NCBI GenBank assembly: GCA_019694455.1
Contig: JAIBBY010000008.1
Span: 1 to 64,000, forward strand
Direction of reading: 5' to 3'
Source: Pirellulales bacterium
GTDB lineage: Bacteria; Planctomycetota; Planctomycetia; Pirellulales; JAEUIK01
Length of the DNA: 64,000 nt
Shown piece by piece: positions 8,572-16,810 of the stretch. The translations under genes and the position numbers were made by a program. The notes beneath the pieces were generated by a model. The model was given only the letters and a program-made list of their open reading frames with translations. It was not told where the DNA came from and searched no databases. Within the stretch, counting starts at the first letter, position 1, and every line of letters begins with the position of its first letter.

Positions 8572-9741
8572 ATGGGTCATCATCAAACGGCTGTTCATCG
8601 ACCCGGCAAGCAATCGCACCACCAGATCGGTTTGGTCCGTGGGCAGTTTGGCAATGTGCCGGAAGACCAGTGGCTCGACTTTATCGCTCAAACCGGATTC
8701 GACGGCTGGGAAGAGGCTACCTGGGAGCTTGATCTGGCGCGCTGCGACAACGACGACGGCGCCAAAAAGTACGCCGAAGAGCGCGTGAAGAAAGCCCGCA
8801 AGCGCGGTTTAGAAATCTTTTCGCTCGCAGCGCACTTGCAGGGGCAGGCGTTAGGAGATGAGCCGAGCGCCAAGACGTTGCAGTTTTTAGGCGGCGAAGC
8901 AGTGGAGGCCTATAGCCGTTGGCGCGCCGCGGGCAATAAGCCCCCCAGAACCGATCCCTACTTTGTGCCAGACGATGTGGCTGAGATCGCGCGTCGGCAG
9001 GCCGCCGAAGCCTTGGTGCGCATTGTGCGACTCGCGCACCACATCGGCCAACTGGAGGACCGGGTGATTCCGGTGTCGGGCTTTGTCGGCTCGCCGGCGC
9101 ACTGTTGGAGTCATTGGTTTCTGTTCCCGCCGTTGCCGCGCTCGCTCGGCGGACACGATATCCCCGATGTTTATCAAGTCAGCCTCGATTTATTGGTCGA
9201 GCGCTTTGCGCCGGTCTTCAACGCCTGCCTGAAATACGGCACAACCTTCGATCTGGAATGTCACCCCAGCGAGCGCGCCATGGGCGATATCGCCAGTGCC
9301 GGTCAATACCTGGCCGCGGTCGATAAGGCGGGCTTTGCCAAGGCGACCGGCTTCAATTTCGACTGCTCGCACATGGAGTGGCAAGGCGTGTCGGGCGTCG
9401 ATTTCATCCGCGAGTTTGGCGATCGCATCCACTGTGCCCACATTAAAGGAGTTCAGGTGATTGGCCATTACACTCGCAATGGCCGCTTGGGCGGCCACCA
9501 GCCAATGGGTGACAAGCACAACGGCTGGAACTTCGTCACCGCCGGCACGGCGCGCGACTCGGCGCCGCTCGAAGAGCTATTCGTCGAACTCAATCGGGCC
9601 GGCTACTCGGGCGCGGTTTCCATCGAATGGGAAGACAACGACGTGGAGCAGCACGCCGGCGCGCGAGCCGCCTTGGCTAATGTGCATCGCGCCGACCAAC
9701 CCCCAAGCGGCATGCGCCATGACGAGCAACTTAAGGCGTAG
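8572..9741 (+). CDS. Sugar phosphate isomerase/epimerase-family TIM-barrel protein
   Basis: The product is 389 residues. ATG at 8572 is preferred because the frame upstream has no coding-like composition and the barrel begins soon after (IGLVRGQFG). Motifs of the AP-endonuclease/xylose isomerase-like barrel are visible: GWEEATWELD on an early strand, TFDLECHPSE and FNFDCSHMEWQG with metal-binding Glu/Asp/His candidates, HCAHIKGV, and GAVSIEWEDND at the end of the barrel. No signal peptide is seen. Family members isomerise or epimerise sugars or inositol derivatives using a divalent metal. The specific substrate is unknown. It converges on another enzyme of the same superfamily and shares a hairpin between the stop codons. 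Confidence 0.88.
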   Translation: MGHHQTAVHRPGKQSHHQIGLVRGQFGNVPEDQWLDFIAQTGFDGWEEATWELDLARCDNDDGAKKYAEERVKKARKRGLEIFSLAAHLQGQALGDEPSAKTLQFLGGEAVEAYSRWRAAGNKPPRTDPYFVPDDVAEIARRQAAEALVRIVRLAHHIGQLEDRVIPVSGFVGSPAHCWSHWFLFPPLPRSLGGHDIPDVYQVSLDLLVERFAPVFNACLKYGTTFDLECHPSERAMGDIASAGQYLAAVDKAGFAKATGFNFDCSHMEWQGVSGVDFIREFGDRIHCAHIKGVQVIGHYTRNGRLGGHQPMGDKHNGWNFVTAGTARDSAPLEELFVELNRAGYSGAVSIEWEDNDVEQHAGARAALANVHRADQPPSGMRHDEQLKA

Positions 9742-9765
9742 CCGCTGCATCAGCCGCCAGCGGCT
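9740..9765. terminator. Bidirectional hairpin between convergent isomerase genes
   Basis: AGCCGCTG (9740-9747) pairs perfectly with CAGCGGCT (9758-9765) around a ten-base loop. The two flanking stop codons lie at the edges of the repeat. There is no long T-tract on either strand. Confidence 0.4.
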
Positions 9766-10658
9766 TACCATACGTCGGCCGCGGCCACGCGCCGCGCCGC
9801 CACGACTTCGTCGCCTAGCGGGCGGCATTCCAGCCCGACGAAATCGGTATATCCCAAATCAATCGCTTCCTTGAGCACGCGATTGAAATAGACCTCGCCG
9901 GTGCCCGGTTCGTTGCGTCCCGGATTGTCGGCCACTTGCAGGTAGCCCACTTGGTCAAAACTTTCCTTCAGGCGTCGGCACAGATCGCCTTCGCTGATCT
10001 GCATGTGGTAGAGATCCCAGTTGATCTTCACCATCGGCGAGTTCACTTCGCGGCAAATTCGCACAGGCGCCGGGCTGCCGTAAAGGCAGTGTCCTTTGTG
10101 ATCCACACGAATGTTCATTGGCTCTAGAATCAGCATGATCTGATTCGCCTCGGCGATTGGCGCGGCTTTCTTGAGTCCGTCGATGATGTTCTGGTGCATC
10201 TGCTCCTGCGTCATGCCGCGTTGATCGTTGCCGCCGACCACGGTCATTTTGCGGCAGCGGAGCTTTTTGGCCACCTCGCAACCCGCCTCCACCTCGCGCA
10301 AAAACTTGTCGTGGTTCTTCGGATCGTTCAGTCCCGGCGTAAAGCCCCAGACGGTGAATTGCGCGATCTCGACTCCTAGTTTTTCCGACAAGTCGGCGAG
10401 CTGGTCGATATCCTTGCCGCGCCACGGCCAAAACTCGACCGCCGGAAAGCCCAACTCCGCCGTCTTCTTGAATCGTTCCAGAAATGGCAGCTTGGTCCAC
10501 CACATCTCGATGTTGACCGCGAACTTGGTGTGCGGCGTCTTGCCAATTTGGCTGATGTCCACCGCTTCCTCTGCGCCGCGTGCGTCAGGCGCCGCCAGGG
10601 CTGCGCCCGCCAATACCGATGAAGAGGCTAAAAACGCGCGGCGATCAATTGGCGACAT
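9765..10658 (-). CDS. Tat-exported hydroxypyruvate isomerase-like TIM-barrel protein
   Basis: The product is 297 residues with a Tat signal (DRRAFLASSSVLAGAALAA) at the N-terminus. The rest resembles hydroxypyruvate isomerase and related sugar isomerases: GFPAVEFWPWRGKDI, the metal-ligand strand MLILEPMNIRVDHKGHCLYG, VKINWDLYHMQISEGD, VGYLQVADNPGRNEPGTGE, and a terminal FVGLECRPLGD. These supply the expected Glu/Asp/His metal ligands. It should act in the periplasm, which is unusual for E. coli Hyi but common in planctomycete paralogues. The natural substrate is uncertain. It lies 95 bases downstream of the ATP-grasp gene on the same strand, probably as a separate unit. Confidence 0.9.
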   Translation of the reverse strand: MSPIDRRAFLASSSVLAGAALAAPDARGAEEAVDISQIGKTPHTKFAVNIEMWWTKLPFLERFKKTAELGFPAVEFWPWRGKDIDQLADLSEKLGVEIAQFTVWGFTPGLNDPKNHDKFLREVEAGCEVAKKLRCRKMTVVGGNDQRGMTQEQMHQNIIDGLKKAAPIAEANQIMLILEPMNIRVDHKGHCLYGSPAPVRICREVNSPMVKINWDLYHMQISEGDLCRRLKESFDQVGYLQVADNPGRNEPGTGEVYFNRVLKEAIDLGYTDFVGLECRPLGDEVVAARRVAAADVW

Positions 10659-10753
10659 GACGTGATTCTCGTGGGTACCGTACGGGTCAATGCGTGATGG
10701 CGATCATTATAGTTGCCGGCATACCGAGAACTCAATTTCTCGACATCCGGGCC

Positions 10754-11761
10754 TCAGCCCCCTCGTTCGGCCGCACAGCGCACTAATCGCTCGGCAAAGT
10801 CTTCATAGGCAATGCCCCCCACGCGCAGCGCGCGGGCAAATCCAGCCTCGGGATCCAGATCGGGATTGGCGTTCACCTCCAACACGAATACCTCATCGCC
10901 ACGAACGCGCAAATCGATGCGGGCGTAATCGCGGCAGCCAGTCACCGCGAACGCGGCCAGCGCGACAGCGCGGATGCGTTCGGCCAGGCTCGCTTCCACC
11001 TCGGCAGGACAGTTCACCGGCGTCGAACGCCACCCACCCGAGCCGGGAGTCCATTTGGCATCGTACGTGACAATCCGATGCGCGCAGTTCGGGTCGTGCC
11101 CAAAGTTCACCTCGGCCAACGGCAGCAACCGCGGATCAGGTAGCGCCACGACCCCCACATTGAACTCGCGTCCATCGATATACTCTTCGACCAGCACGTC
11201 GCCGTAGCGATTTCGCAGTTCGTCGATCTTGGCCAGTGCCGGCGCCAACTGAGTAACGACGTTTTCGCCAGAAATACCGAGGCTGGCATCCTCACTTGCT
11301 GGCTTAACGAATTGCGGGCCGCGCGCCAAAGCGCGCTCCAGTCTATCGCGCGGCGCTGGTTCGCTTCGGCGCACCAGGAAGAACTCCGCGGTCGGCACGC
11401 CCGCCCCGCGCAGTTGCCACTTGGTGCGGGCCTTGTCGCGCGCCAGAGCCAGTGTCTCGGGCGTGTTGCCCGTATAAGGAATGCCAGTCAACTCCAAGAG
11501 CGCGGCAAAGTGCGCCTCGGCGGCAGAACTACCGGCGAAGCTCTCGCAAAGATTGACAATCACCTCGGGGCGCGTCGGCCGCGCGGCAAGCTCGACGAGC
11601 GGCGTGTAGTCGCGCCCAATGCCAATCCGTTCTACCACATGGCCATGACCTTCGAGCGCTTCCGCAACGGCTTCAAGCGACGCGAATACGCCCGCTTCTG
11701 AGGCGTAATCGGGATGTGCTGGATCAAGCGTAGGCAGGTTGTAAACGACGGCCACCCGCAT
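10754..11761 (-). CDS. D-alanine--D-alanine ligase-like ATP-grasp enzyme
   Basis: The product is 335 residues from ATG 11761, where the fold begins (MRVAVVYNLPT). The N-terminal domain ends in VIVNLCESFAGSS. The central ATP-grasp part has IPYTGNTPETLALARDK, the ATP lysine region GPQFVKPASEDASLGIS, and VLVEEYIDGREFNVGV. The C-terminal metal site is FVLEVNANPDLDP. This is the D-Ala-D-Ala ligase superfamily, which joins an acyl phosphate to an amine. Because this protein is not next to mur genes and the core motifs diverge from Ddl, it may ligate another substrate. Only four bases separate it from the stop of the PIN-TRAM gene, so the two are probably one transcript. Confidence 0.85.
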   Translation of the reverse strand: MRVAVVYNLPTLDPAHPDYASEAGVFASLEAVAEALEGHGHVVERIGIGRDYTPLVELAARPTRPEVIVNLCESFAGSSAAEAHFAALLELTGIPYTGNTPETLALARDKARTKWQLRGAGVPTAEFFLVRRSEPAPRDRLERALARGPQFVKPASEDASLGISGENVVTQLAPALAKIDELRNRYGDVLVEEYIDGREFNVGVVALPDPRLLPLAEVNFGHDPNCAHRIVTYDAKWTPGSGGWRSTPVNCPAEVEASLAERIRAVALAAFAVTGCRDYARIDLRVRGDEVFVLEVNANPDLDPEAGFARALRVGGIAYEDFAERLVRCAAERGG

Positions 11762-11765
11762 GGAA

Positions 11766-12821
11766 TCAATGCCGATGTGCGGCTGGCTGCTCGCGCCCTG
11801 CCGCCAAGGGGCCGTCGAATCGGCCAAAAATCATGCGTCCCGCGCTGGTCTGCAGCACGCTAGTCACTGCGATTTTGACGGTCCGCCCAATTTGGTCGCG
11901 GCCCGCTTCAACCACCACCATGGTGCCATCGTCGAGGTAACCCACTCCTTGGCCCGCTTCTTCACCCGGCTTGACGATCCGCACTTCCATCGATTCGCCG
12001 GGCAAGAAGATCGGCTTCAACGCATTGGCCAGATCGTTGAGGTTAATGACCCCTACGCCGTGCAATTGCGCCACCTTGTTCAGGTTGTAATCGTTGGTAA
12101 TCACTTTGCCTTCGAGGTGCTTGGCCAGCAGCACCAGCTTCATATCCACGGGCTGACCCACGAACTCGGGCAGTTCGCGGTCGTACATCTGAAAGTCAAC
12201 GTCCTTGTTGGCGGAGAGACGATTGAGAATGTCCAGTCCGCGCCGTCCCCGTCCGCGCTTTAAGCGATCTGAACTGTCGGCGACTGCCTGCAATTCGGCC
12301 AGTACAAAGCGCGGCATGATGAGCTGACTGTCGAAGATCTTCGTGTCGACGATGTCGGCAATACGTCCATCGATGATTACGCTGGTGTCCAAGATGAACG
12401 GCTTAAAGCCTTTGACTTCCTTGGAGAATTCCACGTACGGAATGATGAAACGAAAGTCGTTGCGCGTTTGCAGCAACAGACTGATGCAGGCGTAACAGAG
12501 CACCATGCCGATGACTAGCGACAGCGCGTTCCGCACGTCGTCTTGCAGCGGCAGCGGCGTCAGCGCCAGAAACGCCACATAGGTGAGCAACAAGCCGACG
12601 ATCAGCCCGAAGTAGACCGCCGACACTGTGTCGAGCCGTTTACGGCGCACAAACACGTCGGCGGCGATCACGAATCCGGCGATCAGCAGCACCCCCGTCA
12701 AAACGGCGTAGGGATGCTCCTGCAGATCGAAACGAAAGGGCTCGTTCCCGCCGTTGACTAGCCAAACGCCCAGTCCGGCGGCCACAGCCACGAATACGAT
12801 CCGCAATATAAGGAGTGGCAT
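11766..12821 (-). CDS. PIN-TRAM domain membrane protein (YacL-like putative RNase)
   Basis: The product is 351 residues from ATG 12821; GTG at 12845 would add eight residues. Four predicted membrane helices occupy about residues 3-120. A PIN nuclease domain then starts at FILDTSVIIDGRIADI and contains LPEFVGQPVDMKLVLLAKHL and VITNDYNLNKVAQ, supplying the acidic metal-binding residues of the family. A TRAM beta-barrel, a presumed RNA-binding module, ends the protein (GQGVGYLDDGTMVVVEAG ... GRMIFGRF). The same architecture occurs in B. subtilis YacL. It is probably a membrane-anchored ribonuclease, though the target RNA is unknown. Confidence 0.88.
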   Translation of the reverse strand: MPLLILRIVFVAVAAGLGVWLVNGGNEPFRFDLQEHPYAVLTGVLLIAGFVIAADVFVRRKRLDTVSAVYFGLIVGLLLTYVAFLALTPLPLQDDVRNALSLVIGMVLCYACISLLLQTRNDFRFIIPYVEFSKEVKGFKPFILDTSVIIDGRIADIVDTKIFDSQLIMPRFVLAELQAVADSSDRLKRGRGRRGLDILNRLSANKDVDFQMYDRELPEFVGQPVDMKLVLLAKHLEGKVITNDYNLNKVAQLHGVGVINLNDLANALKPIFLPGESMEVRIVKPGEEAGQGVGYLDDGTMVVVEAGRDQIGRTVKIAVTSVLQTSAGRMIFGRFDGPLAAGREQPAAHRH

Positions 12822-12906
12822 GGGGCCTTGCCCGGTAGGTAGCACGCCCGGGCGCGCGAAAGCGCGCCATCGGCATATGTTATTTTACCCGCGCGGGGGG
12901 TGTCAG

Positions 12907-14031
12907 CTAGCCCCGTGCCACAACCCGCAGGTGCTCCGACTCGGCGAAACGATCGGTCATGCCGGCCAAGTAGTCTCCTACGGTTTGCAACACTCCCGCC
13001 GTCTCTGCCCGCGCCTGAAAATGAGGTGGTAGTTCATCGGGCCGCCGAGCAAAATGCTCGAACAATTCCGCCAAAATTGCCTCCACGGTCTGCCGCATCG
13101 CCAACACACGGGGATGGCGATAAACGCGCTCGTAAAGAAACCGCTGCAATTCTCGCTTCTGTTCGCCGATGTCCTGACCAGCGCGCACCAGGCGACCCAA
13201 CGAGCGGGTGTCGTCGCTCGCGCGGACGTCGTGTTCTTCCAGTAGTCGCTGGGTGTGTTCGACCAGGTCGGCCAATTGCAGGTCGATCAGTTCTTGCAAC
13301 ACTGCGCCGCGCAGTTCCGCCGCGTCCAAACCAGCGCAGTGCCGCTCGACTCGCTTCCGCGCATCTCGCCAGAGCGCGAGTTGGTCCAGATCGCTCGGGT
13401 CGAGCAACCCGAGCTTCAGCGCGTCATCCACGTCGTGCGTGTTGTAGGCCATGCTGTCCGCTGCATCGACAGCTTGCACCTCAAGCAGCACCAAATCGCT
13501 CTTCTGCGCCCGCGACCGCTGGCCTTCCAATGTCTCCAGCGTCAGATTCAAGCCTGGGAACTGCGGCGAGCAGTGTTCCAATTCCTCGACAATCCGCAGC
13601 GCGTGACGATTGTGGCAAAAGCCGCCCACGCCCTTTAGGCATTGATTCAACACCGCCTCGCCGGCATGCCCGAACGGTGGATGTCCCAGGTCGTGCGCCA
13701 GCGCCAAGACCTCGATCAGATCTTCGTTCAGCCGCAGCGATCGGCCGATCGAACGAGCGACCAGCGCCACTTCCAGTGTGTGCGTGAGCCGAGTGCGATG
13801 ATAGTCGCCCATCATCCCGGTGAAGACCTGCATCTTGTGGCTCAGGCGTCGAAAGGCCGCGCTGCGAATGACGCGCTGGCGGTCGATCTCCCAAGGCCCC
13901 CACTCGGGTGAATCGTGTTCCGGGTAGCGCCGGCCGCGCGATTGCGCCGCCGACAGGGCGTAGGGGGCCAACAGCGCGTTGTCGCGATCCGCCACCTGAG
14001 CGCCCTGCTCGAAAGGAAAAGAGCGATCCAT
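12907..14031 (-). CDS. dgt: Deoxyguanosinetriphosphate triphosphohydrolase-like HD protein
   Basis: The product is 374 residues from ATG 14031. HD-domain metal ligands are visible in RLTHTLEVALVARSIG and in ALAHDLGHPPFGHAGE, followed by HALRIVEELE and VDAADSMAYNTHDVDD, the characteristic third Asp region. It belongs to the dGTPase family, which hydrolyses dNTPs to nucleosides plus triphosphate and controls nucleotide pools. The length fits the family's short (type 2) form, as opposed to the 505-residue E. coli enzyme. The start is seven bases from the end of the HIT gene upstream, suggesting co-transcription. Nucleotide preference cannot be deduced. Confidence 0.93.
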   Translation of the reverse strand: MDRSFPFEQGAQVADRDNALLAPYALSAAQSRGRRYPEHDSPEWGPWEIDRQRVIRSAAFRRLSHKMQVFTGMMGDYHRTRLTHTLEVALVARSIGRSLRLNEDLIEVLALAHDLGHPPFGHAGEAVLNQCLKGVGGFCHNRHALRIVEELEHCSPQFPGLNLTLETLEGQRSRAQKSDLVLLEVQAVDAADSMAYNTHDVDDALKLGLLDPSDLDQLALWRDARKRVERHCAGLDAAELRGAVLQELIDLQLADLVEHTQRLLEEHDVRASDDTRSLGRLVRAGQDIGEQKRELQRFLYERVYRHPRVLAMRQTVEAILAELFEHFARRPDELPPHFQARAETAGVLQTVGDYLAGMTDRFAESEHLRVVARG

Positions 14032-14038
14032 ACTCTGT

Positions 14039-14572
14039 TTATTGTTTTCGGCGCGGTTCGTCTTGTGTGAGCAATTCCCACAGCGCATCGAGCGATTGGG
14101 GGATCACTTTCGCGCCCGCCAACACCGGCATGAAGTTTGTGTCGCCGCTCCATCGCGGCACAATGTGCCAATGCAAATGTCCCGGCAGCCCGGCGCCAGC
14201 GACGCGCCCCAGATTGAGCCCCACGTTGAACCCATCGGGCCGCATCAACCGCTGCAAGCGTTCGTTCTGCCGCGCGATCACCTGCATCAAGTCGAGCTGT
14301 TCTTCTGGTGTGAGTTGAGCAAGCTCCCCTTGATGGCGGCGCGGCGCGATCAAGAGATGGCCGTTATTATAAGGAAATCGGTTAAGAATCACGATCGACA
14401 GTTCGGTGCGATCGACCACCAGGTTCTCGCGATCGGCGTCGTCGACGACCGCGCGACAAACAAAGCACTCGGCGTCGGCGCCAGGTAGCAGGACGTGCGA
14501 CTTCGGTTCTGGCGCGGTGACCGCTTCGGCCTGGATGTAGGCCAGCCGCCACGGCGCCCAAAGTGGATCCAT
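14039..14572 (-). CDS. HIT-family hydrolase/nucleotidyltransferase
   Basis: The product is 177 residues. The histidine triad is GHLHWHIVPRW near residue 137, whose central His is the nucleotidylated catalytic residue. The N-terminal part carries MDPLWAPWRLAYI and a CFVC pair that may bind zinc. The region LNRFPYNNGHLLIAPRRHQG is typical of Ap4A phosphorylase-like HIT proteins of actinobacteria and planctomycetes. It likely cleaves dinucleoside polyphosphates or nucleoside phosphoramidates in the cytosol. It lies between the regulator/kinase fusion and the dGTPase on the same strand, a plausible nucleotide-housekeeping unit. Confidence 0.92.
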   Translation of the reverse strand: MDPLWAPWRLAYIQAEAVTAPEPKSHVLLPGADAECFVCRAVVDDADRENLVVDRTELSIVILNRFPYNNGHLLIAPRRHQGELAQLTPEEQLDLMQVIARQNERLQRLMRPDGFNVGLNLGRVAGAGLPGHLHWHIVPRWSGDTNFMPVLAGAKVIPQSLDALWELLTQDEPRRKQ

Positions 14573-14661
14573 ACTGTCTTGTCCCCCGTTGAATGGCGCT
14601 GAAATGTAGAATCGCCGGCGATTGCCGACAAGATCAAGGCGCGCCGCTGGCGAGCGGCATG

Positions 14662-15600
14662 CTAGCTGGGGCCGCGCCGTTGGGGCTCTCGCCGTTTTAG
14701 CAAACGCACCTCATTTCCGGTCGCGCTGAAGCTGACTTCGTCCATAAAGGTGCGCATCAGCATCAGCCCACGCCCACCCTCGCGCTCCACCTTGACCAGA
14801 TCGGTGGGCTCGTCGGGCAAGTCGGGCTCAAAACCTGGTCCCTGGTCGCGAATGACATACTCGATCTCGTCGGCGTTGAATCGCACCTGCACAAAAATTT
14901 TGCGTTCGCGATAGGGCGACATGCCACGGCGCTGCGTCACCAGATCGTCGCCATCGGCCTCAAGCAGGCTGCCTCCTGACTCGCGCAATTGTTCGTTCGT
15001 CAGTTCCAGATTCCCATGCACTAGCGCGTTGTTGAGCGCCTCCTCGAGCGCGATGCCGACGCGAACGCGACCCGTCTCGTCGCAAAGCTCAAGCCAAACG
15101 ACATACTCTTGCAAATAATCCACTAGCGCCGGAATCAACTGGGGGTCGCTGGGCAACTCAAAAACTGTTTCGCTCGACACCAGACAATCGCGTAATTGTT
15201 CACTACGCCGATCGGCCCTGGCCACGGCCAGCACGTTCTCGACGGTGTCAAGCAAATCGCGCGACAAGCTGGACTTCGGCACATAACTCGCTGCTCCGCG
15301 CTTCAGCGCCTGAACGGCGATCTCCTCGCTGCCGTGGGCCGTCATCAAGATGACCGGCACCAGCGACCACCGATTGCGAATCTCCTCGACCAGTTCCAAG
15401 CCATCCATTTCCGGCATTTGCAAGTCGCACACCACGACATCCGGTAGCCGGCGCGACATTTGAATGAGCGCGGCCTGACCGTGCTCCGCGTACTCGACCC
15501 GCAAGCCAGGGTTCTTTTCGAGCAGTCCACCGGCCAAGCGCCGATCGATGGCCGCATCGTCCACAACCAAGACTACCGCTCTCGTTTCAGTTGCGGACAT
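14662..15600 (-). CDS. Response regulator fused to RsbW-type serine kinase/ATPase domain
   Basis: The product is 312 residues from ATG 15600. Residues 1-125 are a receiver domain with D14/D15, phospho-acceptor D59 in VVVCDLQMPEMDG, and the Thr in ILMTAHG. After a helical linker, residues about 170-300 form a HATPase_c_2 domain: EEALNNALVHGN (N box), VIRDQGPGFEPDLP (G1) and EGGRGLMLMRTFMDEV (G2). Such ATPase domains act as anti-sigma serine kinases in partner-switch systems. A phosphorylated receiver could switch the kinase on or off. No anti-anti-sigma partner gene is adjacent. A TTG start at 15744 is possible, but the extra 48 residues are not domain-like. Confidence 0.9.
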   Translation of the reverse strand: MSATETRAVVLVVDDAAIDRRLAGGLLEKNPGLRVEYAEHGQAALIQMSRRLPDVVVCDLQMPEMDGLELVEEIRNRWSLVPVILMTAHGSEEIAVQALKRGAASYVPKSSLSRDLLDTVENVLAVARADRRSEQLRDCLVSSETVFELPSDPQLIPALVDYLQEYVVWLELCDETGRVRVGIALEEALNNALVHGNLELTNEQLRESGGSLLEADGDDLVTQRRGMSPYRERKIFVQVRFNADEIEYVIRDQGPGFEPDLPDEPTDLVKVEREGGRGLMLMRTFMDEVSFSATGNEVRLLKRREPQRRGPS

Positions 15601-15943
15601 GGCGAGTTGTGGTTCGAAAGGTTGAGATGCGGCAGGCCGTACAGTGTACCACCAGCCGCGACGCTGATCGCCAGGGGGTGAATTTTTATTCAGCGGCTCG
15701 AAGAATGATTCGCCAGGCGGCGCATCGCAGGAAGTGACGCTCAAAATCGCGACAACTGCCGTTATTTTGCGATCCGCAATCGCGTTGTCAGGATCGCGGT
15801 GAGCGGCACGAAGTCTACCGTGATTTTTTCCGCGGGCAGGTAGTCGTGTTTTCCGTCCCGCAAGCGTTTATACTGCCAGCGACTCATCTAGGGGCGTTCG
15901 CTTGGCAATGACTCCACTCATCTAAATCCGGGAGCGTTGTGGC
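15601..15943. other. 343-base divergent intergenic region
   Basis: This region separates the regulator/kinase fusion (minus) from the YhhN-family gene (plus). No convincing gene is present. A -10-like TATACT (15869-15874) points to the plus-strand gene but has a poor -35. GACAAC and GTTGTC copies in the 15750-15790 area form a loose inverted repeat of uncertain meaning. Confidence 0.45.
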
Positions 15944-16768
15944 ATGACTTACAGCGTGGCCGCTGCGGAAGTTGTCGCTCGCCCTTCGCCTGGCTTTGAG
16001 AATCCCGCAATGGTCGGGCGCTGGCGGTTCCTGCTGGTGGCCATGTGGCTCGCCTGGGCGGTGGTGTTGGCAGCCGCGCTGTGGCTGGGTAGCCGCAACG
16101 AGGAGCCCGCCGAGAGCCTTGCGCTCTGGGGACGCATGGGTTCGTCGGCCCTGTTGGTGCTGGCTGCCTTGGTATGGACTCTGGTCAGTCGCAATCAGCC
16201 CGCTTCACGCTACGCGACGCTCGTCGCGATGGGCATGACGTTGGGGCTGGTCGGCGATTTGTTCAACGCAAACCTATTGAAGATGGGGCTTAAAGAGCCC
16301 GTGCTGGGAGGTATTATCGCCTTTGGCTTGGGACACTTGTGTTACATCGGCGCCTGCTTCGAGGCGGCGCGCCGCGCCCAGTTGCGGTCCAAGCAAGCAT
16401 TTTGGGGATCGCTTGCCGCTTGGTGGGCCATTGGCGTCGTGAGCTGGTACTTCGTCGCCTATCGTGGAACCGAGGCCGTCGATCTGCGCTGGCCAGGATT
16501 GGCATATACCTTGTTGCTGGCGGGCACAGCCGCAGTGGCCACTGCGCTGGCGATTCAAGACAAACGGTTTGTTTTGCTCGCGCTGGGTGCTACCCTGTTT
16601 TTGGTCAGCGATCTGGTGCTGGCGATCCGTATGTTTCATGGTCCGTTCAACAACGCCAGCGAGCTCGTCTGGTTGCTGTACGGTCCAGCGCAGATGTTGA
16701 TCGTATACGCATTGGCGACATCGCTGGGCGCAATGCAAGCGACGCCTGCGTTGACTGTTTCCGACTGA
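15944..16768 (+). CDS. YhhN-family integral membrane protein (lysoplasmalogenase-like)
   Basis: The product is 274 residues with about eight hydrophobic segments covering nearly all of residues 28-262. Diagnostic YhhN features are GDLFNANLL on an early loop, FGLGHLCYIGACF in the middle, FLVSDLVLAIRMF and LVWLLYGPAQMLIVYALAT near the end. The conserved Asp and His residues are those thought to form the lysoplasmalogenase active site in TMEM86 and YhhN proteins, which hydrolyse the vinyl ether bond of lysoplasmalogens. The true substrate in this organism is unknown. A GGGAG ribosome site precedes ATG 15944. The next gene starts 42 bases downstream on the same strand. Confidence 0.82.
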   Translation: MTYSVAAAEVVARPSPGFENPAMVGRWRFLLVAMWLAWAVVLAAALWLGSRNEEPAESLALWGRMGSSALLVLAALVWTLVSRNQPASRYATLVAMGMTLGLVGDLFNANLLKMGLKEPVLGGIIAFGLGHLCYIGACFEAARRAQLRSKQAFWGSLAAWWAIGVVSWYFVAYRGTEAVDLRWPGLAYTLLLAGTAAVATALAIQDKRFVLLALGATLFLVSDLVLAIRMFHGPFNNASELVWLLYGPAQMLIVYALATSLGAMQATPALTVSD

Positions 16769-16810
16769 CTTTTCGCTCCTATCTGTTCGTGCCGCATTCG
16801 CGGGGAATCC

